Source: Flavobacteriales bacterium
GTDB lineage: Bacteria; Bacteroidota; Bacteroidia; Flavobacteriales; Flavobacteriaceae
Reading direction: 5' to 3'
Assembly (NCBI GenBank): GCA_026993355.1
Contig: JALWTX010000006.1
Location: 1 to 64,000 of the forward strand
DNA length: 64,000 nt
Positions 43,963-57,100 of this stretch are shown here, in pieces. The first letter of the stretch is position 1. Each line of letters starts with the position of its first letter. Under the pieces are notes generated by a model. It saw nothing but the letters and a program-made list of their open reading frames with translations, made no database searches and was not told where the DNA came from. The position numbers were made by a program, and so were the translations under genes.

Positions 43963-44838
43963 CTATTGATCAGTTTTTACCAAATCGCGGACAGGTTGAT
44001 TTAATATTAGGTCGATATATAAATTAATTTTATCTTTTAAATGCTTTCGATGTGAAATGAAGTCCAAGAAACCATGTTCCAGTAAAAATTCGGATGTTTG
44101 AAAACCTTCGGGCAAATCTTTTCCAGTTGTATCTTTGATCACCCGCGGTCCGGCAAAACCGATTAAAGCTCCCGGCTCTGCAATATTTATATCGCCCAGC
44201 ATGGCAAACGAAGCAGTTGTACCACCGGTTGTAGGGTCGGTCAATAATGAAATATAAGGTACTTTAGCTTTACCCATACGGGCAATAGCCGCAGAGGTTT
44301 TAACCAATTGCATTAATGAAATGGCTGCTTCTTGCATGCGAGCGCCTCCTGATTTTGAAATCATTACCATCGGAATTTTATGTTCAGTAGCATAATCCAT
44401 AGCTCTTGCTATTTTTTCGCCTACTACTGATCCCATCGATCCACCAATGAAAGAAAAATCCATGGCTGCAACTACTAAATCCTTTCCTTTGGATTTACCC
44501 ACGCCTACCCTAACGGCATCATTCAGCTTTGTTTTTTTATAAGCGGCTTTCAGCCGGTCAACATATTTTTTAGTATCTTCAAATTTTAACGGATCTTTTG
44601 ACCGCATATCTTTCCATAGTTCTTCATATTTGCCATCATCAAACAAAATTTGGAAATATTCTTCACTGCCAATACGCATATGATAACCATCTTCGGGGCT
44701 AACATATAAATTTTCAATCAAAACTTCTTTATCAACTATTTTTCCGGATGGTGTTTTGTACCAAAGTCCTTTGGGTATATCTTTTTTTTCGGAAGTCGGT
44801 GTAACGATTCCTTTTATTTTTCGTTTAAACCAAGACAT
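43963..44838 (-). CDS. accD: Acetyl-CoA carboxylase carboxyltransferase subunit beta (zinc-ribbon-less)
   Basis: AccD and AccA transfer the carboxyl group from carboxybiotin to acetyl-CoA in fatty acid synthesis. The 291 residues show [53 protein letters not shown], and GFAGPRVI. E. coli AccD has a four-Cys zinc ribbon at its N-terminus. Here those positions read KTPSGK and SPEDGY, and the protein contains no cysteine at all. The zinc site is thus gone, though the fold around it looks kept ([10 protein letters not shown]). AccA is not in the window. Confidence 0.96.
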   Translation of the reverse strand: MSWFKRKIKGIVTPTSEKKDIPKGLWYKTPSGKIVDKEVLIENLYVSPEDGYHMRIGSEEYFQILFDDGKYEELWKDMRSKDPLKFEDTKKYVDRLKAAYKKTKLNDAVRVGVGKSKGKDLVVAAMDFSFIGGSMGSVVGEKIARAMDYATEHKIPMVMISKSGGARMQEAAISLMQLVKTSAAIARMGKAKVPYISLLTDPTTGGTTASFAMLGDINIAEPGALIGFAGPRVIKDTTGKDLPEGFQTSEFLLEHGFLDFISHRKHLKDKINLYIDLILNQPVRDLVKTDQ

Positions 44839-44935
44839 AATTTATAATTTTGTTATTGTGTGATTTATTGTGTGGCTAATTTATTAAAAAATATAACGTC
44901 AGCAAAAAATATCCTTGCCTGAAAGGTTTTATCAT

Positions 44936-44987
44936 AAAAAAAACCGGCAATACGCTAAATAACTGATACAGTATCGCCGGTTTTTTT
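44936..44987 (-). terminator. Terminator after fbaA
   Basis: On the minus strand AACCGGCGATAC and GTATTGCCGGTT (plus strand 44942-44953 and 44971-44982) pair with one mismatch around a 17-nt loop, followed by a T-run (plus-strand A tract ending at 44943). This ends fbaA before accD. Confidence 0.8.
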
Positions 44988-45000
44988 AATTAAAAAGTAT

Positions 45001-46074
45001 TTATTTATCGACTTCTACCGTATTAACATTATTAAGGTCTTCGAAGGCTTGACTTAAACGTTTTTTGAAGGTCAATTCGCCTTCTCTTAACCATTTGCGT
45101 GGATCATAATATTTTTTATTGGGTAAATCATCCCCTTCCGGATTGCCAATTTGTGATTTTAAGTAATCTTTATATTTATCAAAATAATCTCTAACACCCT
45201 CTGTGAAAGCATATTGTGTATCGGTATCGATATTCATTTTGATAACGCCATAGCTTATAGCTTCTTTAATATCCTTTAATTCTGACCCACTACCGCCATG
45301 AAATACAAAATAAACAGGTTGTGGTTTTGTATGAAATTTATCCTCAATAAACTTTTGAGAATTTTTAAGAATTTCGGGGCGTAAGGTAACATTCCCCGGT
45401 TTATATACACCATGAACATTACCAAAGGAAGCAGCAATGGTAAAGTAAGGACTTATTTTACGCAATTCTTCAAATGCATAGGCAACTTCTTCGGGTTGGG
45501 TATATAGCTTGGCATTATCCACATCTGTATTATCAACACCGTCTTCTTCGCCGCCAGTAATACCCAACTCGATTTCAAGAAACATATTCATTTTTTTCAT
45601 ACGTTCCAGATATTTTTTACTGATTTCAATGTTTTCCTTTAAAGGTTCCTCCGATAAATCTAACATATGAGAACTAAATAAAGGTTTGCCGTGTTCTTTA
45701 TAAAATTTTTCGCCGGCATCTAATAAGCCGTCTATCCAAGGTAATAATTTTTTGGCTGCATGGTCCGTATGAATAATCACCGGTACGCCATATAATTCAG
45801 CCAATTCATGTATATGTTTGGCACCTGCTACAGCCCCTGCAATTGAAGCTTGTTGTTTATCATTGGGTAAGCCTTTACCAGCCATAAAATGTGCGCCTCC
45901 GTTCGAGAATTGAATAATAATTGGAGCTTTCATATCTCTTGCCGTTTCCATGGCTGCATTGATAGAGTTTGAGCCAATAACATTAACCGCCGGTATGGCA
46001 AAACCTTTCTCTTTAGCGTAAGCATATAAATCTTGTAAATCTTGTCCGTAAACAATTCCTGGTTTTAATTTCAT
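45001..46074 (-). CDS. fbaA: Class II fructose-bisphosphate aldolase
   Basis: The 357-residue zinc-dependent enzyme reversibly splits fructose 1,6-bisphosphate in glycolysis. Zinc and substrate motifs are present: IIIQFSNGGAHFMAGKG, VIIHTDHAAKKLLPWIDG, FLEIELGITGGEEDGVDN, FGNVHGVYKPGNV, and FHGGSGSELKDIKEAISYGVIKMNIDTDTQYA. Length fits the FbaA type. It is separated from accD by a strong terminator, so it is a single-gene unit. Confidence 0.98.
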   Translation of the reverse strand: MKLKPGIVYGQDLQDLYAYAKEKGFAIPAVNVIGSNSINAAMETARDMKAPIIIQFSNGGAHFMAGKGLPNDKQQASIAGAVAGAKHIHELAELYGVPVIIHTDHAAKKLLPWIDGLLDAGEKFYKEHGKPLFSSHMLDLSEEPLKENIEISKKYLERMKKMNMFLEIELGITGGEEDGVDNTDVDNAKLYTQPEEVAYAFEELRKISPYFTIAASFGNVHGVYKPGNVTLRPEILKNSQKFIEDKFHTKPQPVYFVFHGGSGSELKDIKEAISYGVIKMNIDTDTQYAFTEGVRDYFDKYKDYLKSQIGNPEGDDLPNKKYYDPRKWLREGELTFKKRLSQAFEDLNNVNTVEVDK

Positions 46075-46190
46075 AATTATAAATTTTGTTAGGTAAAATT
46101 AATCTTTTTTTCTTAAAATCTATGTTAAGAATAAAGCAATTTTTCAATATATTAATTACTCAATTCATCTGTTAATCCTAGTATTTTTTA

Positions 46191-46198
46191 TAACTTTG
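46191..46198 (+). promoter_or_regulatory. -7 promoter element for ppa
   Basis: TAACTTTG matches TAnnTTTG exactly, 23 nt before the ppa ATG, in the divergent region with fbaA. Confidence 0.6.
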
Positions 46199-46221
46199 CG
46201 GCAGAAAACTAAATTAAATTT

Positions 46222-46896
46222 ATGTCTATAAACAGAATTATGGATCCCATTGGCAAATTAATGGGATTACGTTACAAATCACATCCTTGGCATGGTATAA
46301 ATATAGGAGCTGATGCCCCAAAAAGTTTAATGGCTTTTATTGAAATGGTTCCTACCGATACCGTAAAATACGAAGTAGATAAAGAAAGTGGTTACTTGAG
46401 AATTGATCGGCCACAAAAATATTCTAATGTGGTTCCCAGCTTGTATGGCTTTATTCCGCAAACCTATTGTGCAGAATTAGTGGCAGAATATGCTAATGAA
46501 AAAACAGATCGTAAAGATATTGTAGGGGATAAGGACCCATTAGACATTTGTGTATTGACCGAAAAAGAAATTGTACATGGCGATATTATTGTCCAATCCA
46601 AACCGATAGGCGGCTTTAGAATGATAGATGGCAATGAAGCTGACGATAAAATTATTGCTGTCCTGGAAGGTGATGCTGTTTTTGGTATTTACAATGACGT
46701 TTCTGAATTGCCACAAATTATTGTCGATAGATTAAAACATTATTTCTTGACTTACAAAGACTTACCCGGCAATCCGAGTAATGTTGAAATAACAGATACT
46801 TATGGTTCTGAGGAAGCTATAGAAGTAATTAAACGTTCGATGAAAGATTACAGAAACAAACTGGCAAACTTAGGAAGTTTGCTCCAAAACGACTAA
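46222..46896 (+). CDS. ppa: Inorganic pyrophosphatase (family I)
   Basis: The enzyme hydrolyses pyrophosphate from biosynthetic reactions. The 224 residues include YGFIPQTYC, the metal-binding DKDPLDICVLTE (family I has DxDPxD), KPIGGFRMIDGNEADDKIIAV and FLTYKDLPG. Length is slightly above E. coli Ppa (176) because of an N-terminal extension. It is a monocistronic gene with its own promoter and terminator. Confidence 0.96.
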   Translation: MSINRIMDPIGKLMGLRYKSHPWHGINIGADAPKSLMAFIEMVPTDTVKYEVDKESGYLRIDRPQKYSNVVPSLYGFIPQTYCAELVAEYANEKTDRKDIVGDKDPLDICVLTEKEIVHGDIIVQSKPIGGFRMIDGNEADDKIIAVLEGDAVFGIYNDVSELPQIIVDRLKHYFLTYKDLPGNPSNVEITDTYGSEEAIEVIKRSMKDYRNKLANLGSLLQND

Positions 46897-46916
46897 ATAA
46901 GAAACCTAAAGTTATA

Positions 46917-46943
46917 AAAAAGCAGCTTATGCAGCTGCTTTTT
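46917..46943. terminator. Terminator after ppa (usable both ways)
   Basis: AAAAAGCAGC (46917-46926) and GCTGCTTTTT (46934-46943) form a 10-bp stem with a 7-nt loop and T-rich arms on both sides. It sits between the convergent ppa and PorP/SprF genes. Confidence 0.9.
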
Positions 46944-46949
46944 GTGTTT

Positions 46950-47861
46950 TTAAAAATATTTAACCGGACGGCATCGTTCGGAATGTTTTGAAAAATCATA
47001 CCGTAACATTAACTCATGTGAGCCGGAACTTTCATGCCTTAAATCCGATAGAGTATAATCATAGGAGTATCCCAATGAAAAATTTTGGGTTATGAATAAC
47101 TGAAACAAGCCGACAACAGCATCTTCATGGCGGTAGCTAAAACCGATACCCCAACGTTCGTGATACAAATTCATAGAAAAATCAAATGATAAAGGAGCAT
47201 TTGGCGTATATTTAAATACAATACTTGGTTTTACTTTCACTACTTCATCTAAATCAAAAACATAACCGCTCATTAAAAAATAATGACGTACCAATAGACT
47301 TTGACCGGTTGCCTGAGGGCTAAAATTTTGTTCTAAAAGTCTGGGCGCTGACAAGCCAATATAATAATTGTAAGTGTAAAAATAAATTCCAACGCCTGCA
47401 TTTGGTAAAAAACGATTATTGATATTATAAACCTCCGGATCATTGGGTTGATAAGGATCTTTACTATTCAAATCAAGATTAATGATATGAAAGCCCGCAT
47501 TTAAACCAAAACTTATACGGGAATCAAATCCCACATCAATTTGATAGGAATAATCCCAGTAAAAAAGCGTTTGTCCTAAAACACCTATTTGATCATGGGT
47601 AGCCGAAAATCCCAGTCCCATATTTTTATGAATAGGACTATGCACTGAAAAAGTTTGTGATTTAGGGGCATCTTTAATGCCGACCCACTGCATCCTGACC
47701 ATACCGGTCATGATAAAACCTTCTTTTGTGCCGGCATAAGCAGGATTTATTTCCAACGGATTATACATATATTGTGAAAATTGGACATCCTGCTGTGCAA
47801 AAATATATTGTGCACAAAACAAAAGAAGAACTAAATATTTATGATTCTTTATTTTATTCAT
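46950..47861 (-). CDS. PorP/SprF-family type IX secretion partner
   Basis: The 303 residues start with a signal peptide cleaved before Gln (IFAQ/QDVQFSQYMYNPLEINPAYAGT, read in two blocks). QYMYNPLEINPAYAG is the family's signature; the rest is a beta-barrel-like series ending RYDFSKHSE. In flavobacteria SprF is needed to secrete the giant adhesin SprB, and PorP/SprF-like genes sit next to proteins bearing type B sorting domains. This gene begins 7 nt after the giant adhesin gene, so it is probably its dedicated partner. This copy is unlikely to be the core PorP because the other core T9SS genes are absent. Confidence 0.92.
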   Translation of the reverse strand: MNKIKNHKYLVLLLFCAQYIFAQQDVQFSQYMYNPLEINPAYAGTKEGFIMTGMVRMQWVGIKDAPKSQTFSVHSPIHKNMGLGFSATHDQIGVLGQTLFYWDYSYQIDVGFDSRISFGLNAGFHIINLDLNSKDPYQPNDPEVYNINNRFLPNAGVGIYFYTYNYYIGLSAPRLLEQNFSPQATGQSLLVRHYFLMSGYVFDLDEVVKVKPSIVFKYTPNAPLSFDFSMNLYHERWGIGFSYRHEDAVVGLFQLFITQNFSLGYSYDYTLSDLRHESSGSHELMLRYDFSKHSERCRPVKYF

Positions 47862-47868
47862 ATGAATA

Positions 47869-48150
47869 TTATCTATTTAAGTAAAGTGAGCCTGTAAATA
47901 TACTTTGAATATTAGGGATACCTAAATCTATGACATAATAGTAAACACCAACCGGTAATTTTTTCTTATGACTGCCTTGCGAGTAGCCATCAAAATAATT
48001 ATTGGTATTATTATACCTTTGAGTTTGGAAAACCAAATTACCCCAACGGCTGTATATTTTTACCACTGAATTAGGGAAACTTTCAATACCTAAAATATGG
48101 AAATGATCATTAATACCATCATCATTAGGTGTAAAGACATCATAAACATG
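47869..48150 (-). other. T9SS type B (gliding motility) C-terminal sorting domain
   Basis: The last 93 residues (VYDVFTPNDDGINDHF, then FPNSVVKIYSRWGNLVFQ, LPVGVYYYVIDLG, TGSLYLNR) are the type B C-terminal domain seen in SprB-like proteins. It directs passage through the type IX system with help from a SprF-like partner. Confidence 0.92.
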
Positions 48151-51100
48151 GATATTGGGTGTTCTGACAATGGTCGGGTCATCGGGTTCATTATCATTTT
48201 CTACATCCACATCTGCAAAATTGGTCGGATCATCTGATATATCCACAACCTGATTATTATCCGGATCATAACCAATAGCTTTGGCTGAATTCTCAACATA
48301 GCCTCTTGAAATATCAGCGAGATTTATGATATAAGTACCGGAGAAAGTATGGTCATCAAATTGATTTGCTCCAAGTGTAATTGCAGCCGGATTAACTTGA
48401 ATAAGCGGATCTTCCACCCGTATATTTCTTATCGTTACATTACAACGGTTTTTGACGGTAAATTTATAGGTGATGGTTTCTCCTTCATCAGCCAAACCAT
48501 TGCCGTTTTCATCATTAAAATGTCCCTCTTTGAGCAAAATAATATCGGCATGCTGTGGGATAATGGTTCTGGTGATATCATCCGGATCACCATCATGGTT
48601 TATATCAACATCAGCCGGATTGGTCGGATCATCTGATATATCAGAAATCGTATTATGTTGTGGGTCAACACCATAAGCAACAGCTTGATTATCAAAATAA
48701 CCTAAGTCTATCATCTGCTGGTCTAAAGGGTAACTTCCATTGAATATCCATATTTCATTTTGTCCCAATTTATGATCACCATTTACATCACCGCTGACAT
48801 AAGTAATGGGTGTTGTAATTTGCGGGTCGTTTATACTGATATTTGAAATATTCTGATTACCGGTGTTATGCACTTCAAAAGTATAGATAATTTTTTCACC
48901 GGGTTTAGGACAAACAATATTTGTGGTACTGATATAACCCGTTTTAATTAAAGAAATACCTGAAAATTTCTTAATATGTGTAATGGTCGGATCATCTTCA
49001 CCAACAGGTGATAAAGGATCCGTATCATCAGACAAGTCTTGATAGACATCTCCTAAGAAATTGGTCGAAGCCACCGCTTGGTTAATTGCAAATCCGGCAT
49101 CGATATCCGCTTGTGTAACATGGTGCAAGGCCGTAATATGTGCGGTGGCACCCGGTGCTAAGCTAACAATAGGATTACCCGATAAAATAATTGCATTTTG
49201 ATCGGTGACTAAAATATTAGTTAAAGTAACATTACCATTATTTGTCAAATACATATCATAATTGATAACATCACCTACATCCAATATTTGCTCATCATAT
49301 GTCAAATTATCATCTTTCGTTAAACTAAAATCTATGGTTTGCGAAATAAATGTGATAGTCGGATCATCATTGCCCGCAGGTGAATTCACATCACTATCAT
49401 CCGAATCATCAACAACGTCAATATGACCAAATTGTGTCGCAGCATGGATGGTATTAACAATTTGTCCGGCGTCAATATCTGCTTGTGTCACCGTATGAGT
49501 GGCAGTAATAGTAGCTGATTGTCCAACCGCCAAACCATTAATGACATTTGTTGATAAAACGGCATTTGGGTCCGTTAAATTAATATCGTCGGTCAAACTG
49601 ACATTACCTGTATTGGTCACTACAATCGAGTAATTTATAACATCCCCCACAAATAAATTTTGCGGCACGTAAGGCAAACCATCATCCTTTAGAATTGTTA
49701 TTTGTGGTTTTTGAACAAAATAAGTAAAGGTTGGATCGTCGGGGCCGATAGGTGAATCGAGGTCTGTATCATCTGAAATATCTGAATAAGTAATACCGTT
49801 AAAATCGGCTGTTACTTCTGCCGAATTGCTATAATATCCAGCATCTAAGTCTGCTTGTGTGACGGTATGCTGTGCCAATACAATCGCAGAATTACCCGGT
49901 GCCAAATTGGTAACCGGATTGCCATTAATAATATTAGCATTCGGATCATTAACATTGGCCACATTAAAGGTGACATTACCAGTATTGGTAACAACTATTT
50001 GATAATGAATGACATCACCTACAACCATATTTTGCGGTACATATGGCAATTGATCATCTTTGGTTATCAATATAGAAGGCAATTGTTTAATAAATGTAAT
50101 AGTTGCATCATCATTGCCGGTAGGTGATTGCGGATCGGCATCATCTGAGATATCTGTAATGGGTAAACCATTAAAGAATGACCTAGCCATGGCCGAATTA
50201 CTTATTTGGCCGGCATCTATATCTGCTTGTGTAACAACATGTTTAGCTTCCAAAGTAGTAAACTCGCCTGGATTGAGTTGGGTTATGGTACTACTGCCGG
50301 TAAACTGGGCATTGGCGTCCGTAACCGTAATATTATATAAAGTGACATTTCCCGTGTTGGTTACAATAATTTGATAATTAATGACATCACCAACCACTAA
50401 ATCTTGCGGCGTATAATCCAATTGATCATCTTTGGTAACTGTTAGTTCGGGATTTCTAAAAATATGAGTCACCGTAGGATCATCCGGACCAAGGGGCGCA
50501 TTGACATCAGGGTCATCGGAAACATCTTGTACACCTCCATTATTAAAGCTGGTCTGTGCTGTTGCAGAATTGGTTATTTGTCCGGCATCTATGTCTGCTT
50601 GTGTAACAGTATGCTCAGCCAAAACTGTAGCCACCTCACCGGGATTAAGAACAATAATCGGGTTACCCGAAATAATATCTGCATTATTATCTTGCACTTG
50701 AATGTCATGCAAAGTAATATTGCCTTCATTCTTAACACTTATATTATAGTGTATAACATCGCCAACAACCAAATGCTGATCAGTATAAGCTAATTGATCA
50801 TCTTTTAGAACTGTTAGAACAGGATTTTGTACAATGGTTGTAACAGTAGGATCATCATCACCTTGAGGTGAATTGATATCCGTGTCATCAGACAAATCTG
50901 TAACATCGGCATTGTTAAAACTGGTGATACCTTCAGCTTGATTAATGATTTGGCCATTATCAATGTCCAATTGTGTAACTGTATGCGTTGCCACTATGGT
51001 TTGCGACTCGCCGGGCAATAAACCGGTAATAATGTGGCTACCTTGAATGACGGCATTAGCATCGGAAACATCAATATGAGTCAAACTCACATTACCATTA

Positions 51101-54100
51101 TTACTAACTACAATATTGTAATTAATAACATCTCCTACATTCAAGTTTTGAGCTGTATATGGCAATCCATCATCTTTTGTAATGGATATACTGGGGTGTT
51201 GAACAATGCTTGTTACAGTTGGATCGTTATCACCTGTAGGTGAATCAGGATCTGTATCATCAGAAAACTCTGTATAAGTCAATCCATCAAATACCGTAGT
51301 AGCAGCAGCTTGATTAATAATTTTACCCGCATCAATGTCCGCTTGCGTAACCACATGCTGTGCCATTACAACAGCCGAATTTCCGGGATATAAATTGGCT
51401 ATAGGATTACCACTGATAATAGAGGCATTGGTATCGGTCATGGTAATTAAATCCAGAATGACATTACCGGTATTCTTAACCACAATGCGATAGGTGATGA
51501 CATCGCCAACTGACAAGTTTTGCGATGTATAAGGTAACTGGTCATCTTTGGTAACAAGCATATCAGGTTGTTGCAATATGTGTGTTACTGTGGGATCATC
51601 CGGACCGGAAGGCGATAATAAATCCAAATCATCTGATAAATCGGAAACTGCCAAACCATTAAATTGCAAATCTGCACGGGCCGAATTGATAACCTCACCT
51701 GCATTTATATCTGTTTGCGTAACCGTATGTGTAGCTGACAACGTATAAACTTCATTGGGTTCAAGATTTACAATAGTACTACTGCCACTTATTTGGGCAT
51801 TATTATCACTTACATTTATATTATGCAAACTCACATTTCCGGTATTTCGGACAATAATCTGATAATGGATTAAATCACCCACGGCCAAATTTTGCGCACT
51901 GTAATCTAACTGATCATCTTTTAGTACCGTTACAGCCGGTATCTGTTTAATCAAGGTTAGTGTAGGGTCATCACTACCCGAAGGCGATGCCGGGTCTGTA
52001 TCATCTGATATATCTGAAACCGGATTATTGTTAAATGTAGTTGCAGCAGTGGCACTATTCAACACCTGTCCGGCATTTATATCCGCTTGAGTAACCGTAT
52101 GCGTCGTTACAATTGTAGCTGTATAGCCCGGTGCCAAACTTCCAATAGGATTACCCGAAACGATATCGGCATTGGTATCCGTTACATTAATATTTGTCAA
52201 AGTTACATTACCGGTGTTAGTCACATAAATTTTGTAAGTAATTACATCACCTAAATTAAGATTTTGCGGAGTATATGGTTTTTGATCATCTTTCGTTACA
52301 ACAATACCCGGATTACGACTAATATGGGTAATTGTCGGGTCGTCAATACCACCGGGTGAGAAAGGATCAGTGTCATCACTTAAATCTTCAATGGTAGTGT
52401 TATGGAAGACTGTTGATCCTTTAGCCGAATTTGAGACATAACCCCGGTCAATATCGGCTTGGGTAACCGTATGCGTTGCATGCAGCGTAGCGGTTTGTCC
52501 TACCCCTAAAACCATGATTGCATTATTACCGGAAATGCTGGCATTGTCATCATTGACAATAATATTGGTTAAAGTGACATTACCTGCATTGGTTACATAT
52601 ATATTATAATTTATCACATCACCTACCGCCAAATTTTGTGCATTGTAAGATAGTTGATCATCTTTGGTGAGCACCAAAACCGGATTTTGATTTAAGTGTG
52701 TTATAGTCGGGTCATCCGGACCGCTTGGTGCATCAATATCCGTATCATCTGATAAGTCAATATAAGTTTGATTGTTAAAATCAGCAGTAGCGCGTGCCGA
52801 ATTGCTGACATAACCCAAATCTAAATCAATTTGTGTGATAGTATGTTCCGCAATAATGGTAGCTGAATTACCGGGTGTTAAATTATTAATAGGATTACCA
52901 CTAATAATGTTGGCATTATTGTCACTTACATTAACTAATGGGAAAGTGACATTTCCGGTATTTTTCACGACAATTTGGTAATGAATCACATCTCCAACCT
53001 GTAAATTTTGAGCACTATAATCTAATTGATCATCTTTGGTAACGGTTATATCAGGAGCTTGTAATAAATGTGTTACGGTTGGATCATCAGGACCTAATGC
53101 TGCGCCCGAATCGACATCATCAGACAAATCAGTTAAGGTATTACCACCATACTGAACAGTTGCCACAGCCTGGTTGACAACTTCACCAGTGTCAATATCT
53201 GCTTGTGTAACCATATGTTCGGCGGTAATGGTAACGATATCACCGGGCGCCAAATCAGTGATTAAACTATTGCCGGTAATATTGGCATTATTGTCATTAA
53301 CAACAATATTGTGCAAGCTTACATTGCCGGTATTGGCAACATATATTTTATAACTGATTATATCACCCGTATGCAAATTTTGGGCAGTATAAGCCAATTG
53401 GTCATCTTTAGTAACGGTCAATCCGGGTGTTTGGACCAGCCATGTAATAGTCGGATCATGGGCACCTGACGGAGAAGAGGGGTCTGTATCATCTGACAAA
53501 ACAGACAGGCTTTGCCCATCGAAAGTGGTCTCAACCAAAGCACTGTTTGAAACAAAACCTGCATCTAAATCTGCTTGGGTAATGATATGGGTAGCGGATA
53601 CCGTCACCGTTTCACCCGGTTGCATGGCTGAAATATGATTACCGGAAGCAATAACAGCATTGGCATCGGTTACTTCAATATCAGATAAATTGACATTACC
53701 CGTATTAGTAATATAAATATTGTAAACAATCACATCTCCTACTGAAAGGTTTTGCGGCAAATAAGGTAAATTATCATCCTTGGTAACCGTTAATTCCGGA
53801 TGGCGGGTAATAAAAGTTAAAGTCGGATCATCAGGACCTCCCGGCGCATTGCTATCTGCATCATCTGAAACATCTGAAATATTAGTGTTGCCAAAAGTTG
53901 TATTACCCGTAACCGAATTACTTATAACACCGGCATCTATGTCAGCTTGGGTGACATTATGCGTAGCATTAACACTTACTGTCTGACCAACATTTAAATC
54001 AGTAATAATATGACTGCCGATAATATTGGCATTATTATCCGTCAAATCAATATTATGAAGCGTTACATTTCCTGTATTGGTCACATTTATTAAATAATTT

Positions 54101-57100
54101 ATCACATCCCCTACATTAATATTTTGATCAAAGTATGGTAAACCATCATCTTTGGTAATAACAAATTGTGGTGATTGTGCAATATAAGTAATCGTCGGAT
54201 CGTCTACACCGTTAGGTGCGCCAGGATCGGTATCGTCCGAAATGTCGGCATAATTTTGACCATTAAAGGAGGTAGTTACTGTTGCCGAATTTTCTATTTT
54301 TCCGGCATCAATATCTGCTTGAGTAACTGTATGTTGGGCCGTAACAATACCGGTAGCACCCGGTTGAAGGTCCACAATAGGATTTCCATTCGTAATATTG
54401 GCATTATTATCTGTAACAGTCAATAAATTCAATACTACATTGCCTGTATTCGTTACATTAATATGATAGGTTACCACATCGCCAACATTTAAGTTTTGCG
54501 GCGTATAGGGCAATTGGTCATCTTTGGTTAATTCGACCCCTGCATAACGGTATAAGTGTGTTATTGTCGGATCATCATCACCTGATGGAGAGGACAAATC
54601 CGTATCATCGGAAAGGTCAGTTATATTTAAGGTATTGTAATTAACAGCAGCTGAGGCCTGATTAGTAACCAAACCGGCATTTAACTCATTTTGCGTTAAT
54701 GTGTGTGTCGCCGTTAAAGTAGCAACATCTCCCGGTGGCAAAGTACTAATTATACTACTGCCTTGAATAGCTGCATCGGGGTCAGATACAACAATATTAT
54801 TTAAAGTAACATTGCCGGTATTATGAACCACGATGGTATAAGTTATGACATCGCCAACTGCCAAATGCTGTTCTGAATAATCCATACCATCATCTTTTGT
54901 CACCGCTATCTGAGGATTTTGTATAATAAATGTAATCGTTGGATCATCATCGCCGGTTGGTGAGGCTGAATCAGTATCGTCTGATATATCCGACACGGTA
55001 TTACCGTTAAAATCAGACGTTGCTACTGCGGTATTTAGTATTTTGCCGGCATCTATATCAGCCTGAGTAACTGCATGATTAGCCAAAACATTTGCTGAGC
55101 TGCCGGGGTCCAAACTGGCGATAGGTAAGCCGGAAACTATATTGGCATTGGCATCTGTGACATCTACATTGTTTAACGTAACATTACCATTATTATTTAC
55201 CGTAATTTGATAAGTAATGATGTCACCAACATGTAAATTCTGTGGTACATAATTGTAATTATCATCTTTGTAAACTTGCAAAGAAGGCGATTGAACAATA
55301 TGGGTTTCTGTGGGATCATCAGGACCGTTTGGCGAACTAACATCAGTATCATCCGACAAATCTTCTACAACTTGTCCATTAAAATTACATTTTCCTGTTG
55401 CAGAGTTTAATACCACACCCGCATTTATATCATTTTGGTTAATGGTATGAGTGGCGGTAAAACTTAAACTTTGTCCAACTTGCAAAACAGGAATCATATT
55501 TAAACCTTGGATTTGTGCATTGGTGTCCGTTAAAATAATATTGTTTAAATCTACATTTCCAGTATTTGATACCACAATATTATAGGTTATAACATCACCG
55601 ACATTCAAGTTTTGTGGCAAATAAGACAAGCCATCATCTTTGGTGACTTCCAAACCCGGACTTTGAACCAAATAAGTGATAGTTGGATCATTGGCACCAC
55701 TTGGCGCGCCAGGATCTGTATCGTCTGAATCAAATGTATAGGTTAACCCATTGAAAGGGACAGAGGCCGTAATAGAATTGCTGACCTGTCCGGCATTTAA
55801 ATCAGCTTGTGTAATGGTATGGGTTGCCGTCACCACAGCCGAACCGCCGGGTGAAAGATTTTGTATAGGCGTTCCACTGGTAATAGTGGCATTATTATCT
55901 ACCATATTGACTACCGGCAAGGTTACATTACCGGTATTAGTAACTATAATGTTATAATGTATAACATCACCGACATTCATATTCTGAGGGACATAGGGCA
56001 ATTGATCATCCTTTGTAACTACCAATTTAGGTGTTTGTTGAATATGGGTAATCGTCGGATCATTGTCTCCGTTTGGCGAACTCACATCGGTATCATCGGA
56101 CAAATCGGTATACTGAACACCATTTAAGGTAACACTAGCAACCGCAGAATTAATGACTTCACCATTATCAACCTCACCTTGTGATACGGTATGAGTGGCC
56201 GTTAAGCTGGTAATTTCGCCCGGATTTAAAGTGGCTATTAAATTACTTCCTTGTATGCTTGCATTGTTATCATATACATGAATATTATGCAAACTTATAT
56301 TACCAATATTTTTTATGGTAATTAAATATGTAATGACATCACCAACGGCTAAAGCTTGAGGCGTATAAGACAATTGGTCATCTTTGGTGACTTCCAACTG
56401 AGCATTTTGTCCAATATGGGTGATAGTCGGATCGTCGTCACCACCGGGTGATAATGGATCGGTATCATCAGATAAGTCCGTAATATTATTATTCTCATAA
56501 GTCGTTGATCCTGTTGCAGAATTTAGTACTTGACCACTATTTATTTCTGTTTGTGTTACTGTATGTGTAGCTGTTACAATAGCAGATGCACCGGGAGCTA
56601 ATGTATTAATTGGTAAACCAGAGGTTATAGTTGCATTAGCATCTGTCACTGTAATATTAGAAAGGGTGACATTTCCGGTATTAGTAACGGTAATTTCGTA
56701 GGCTATAACATCTCCGGGGGCCAAATTGTGAGCGGCATAATCTAACTGATCGTCTTTTGTTAAAGTAATTTCAGGATGTTTAGCAATAAATGTAACGGTA
56801 GGATCATCATTACCGGCCGGTGAATTTGGATCGGTATCATCAGAAATATCACTATAATCCACATTTTGATAGGTAACAGTTCCCGTAGCCGTATTCTCAA
56901 CCTTTCCTGCATCAATATCTGCTTGTGTAACCGTATGCACAGCCGGTACTACAGCCGTCTGACCAACATTTAAAGTGGCAATAACATTGCTACCTGAAAT
57001 ATTGGCATTGCTATCATTAATAATAACATTGTTTAAAGTTACATTTCCCGTATTGGTAACATAAATGTTATAGTTAATTGGGTCACCTACTGCTAAATTT

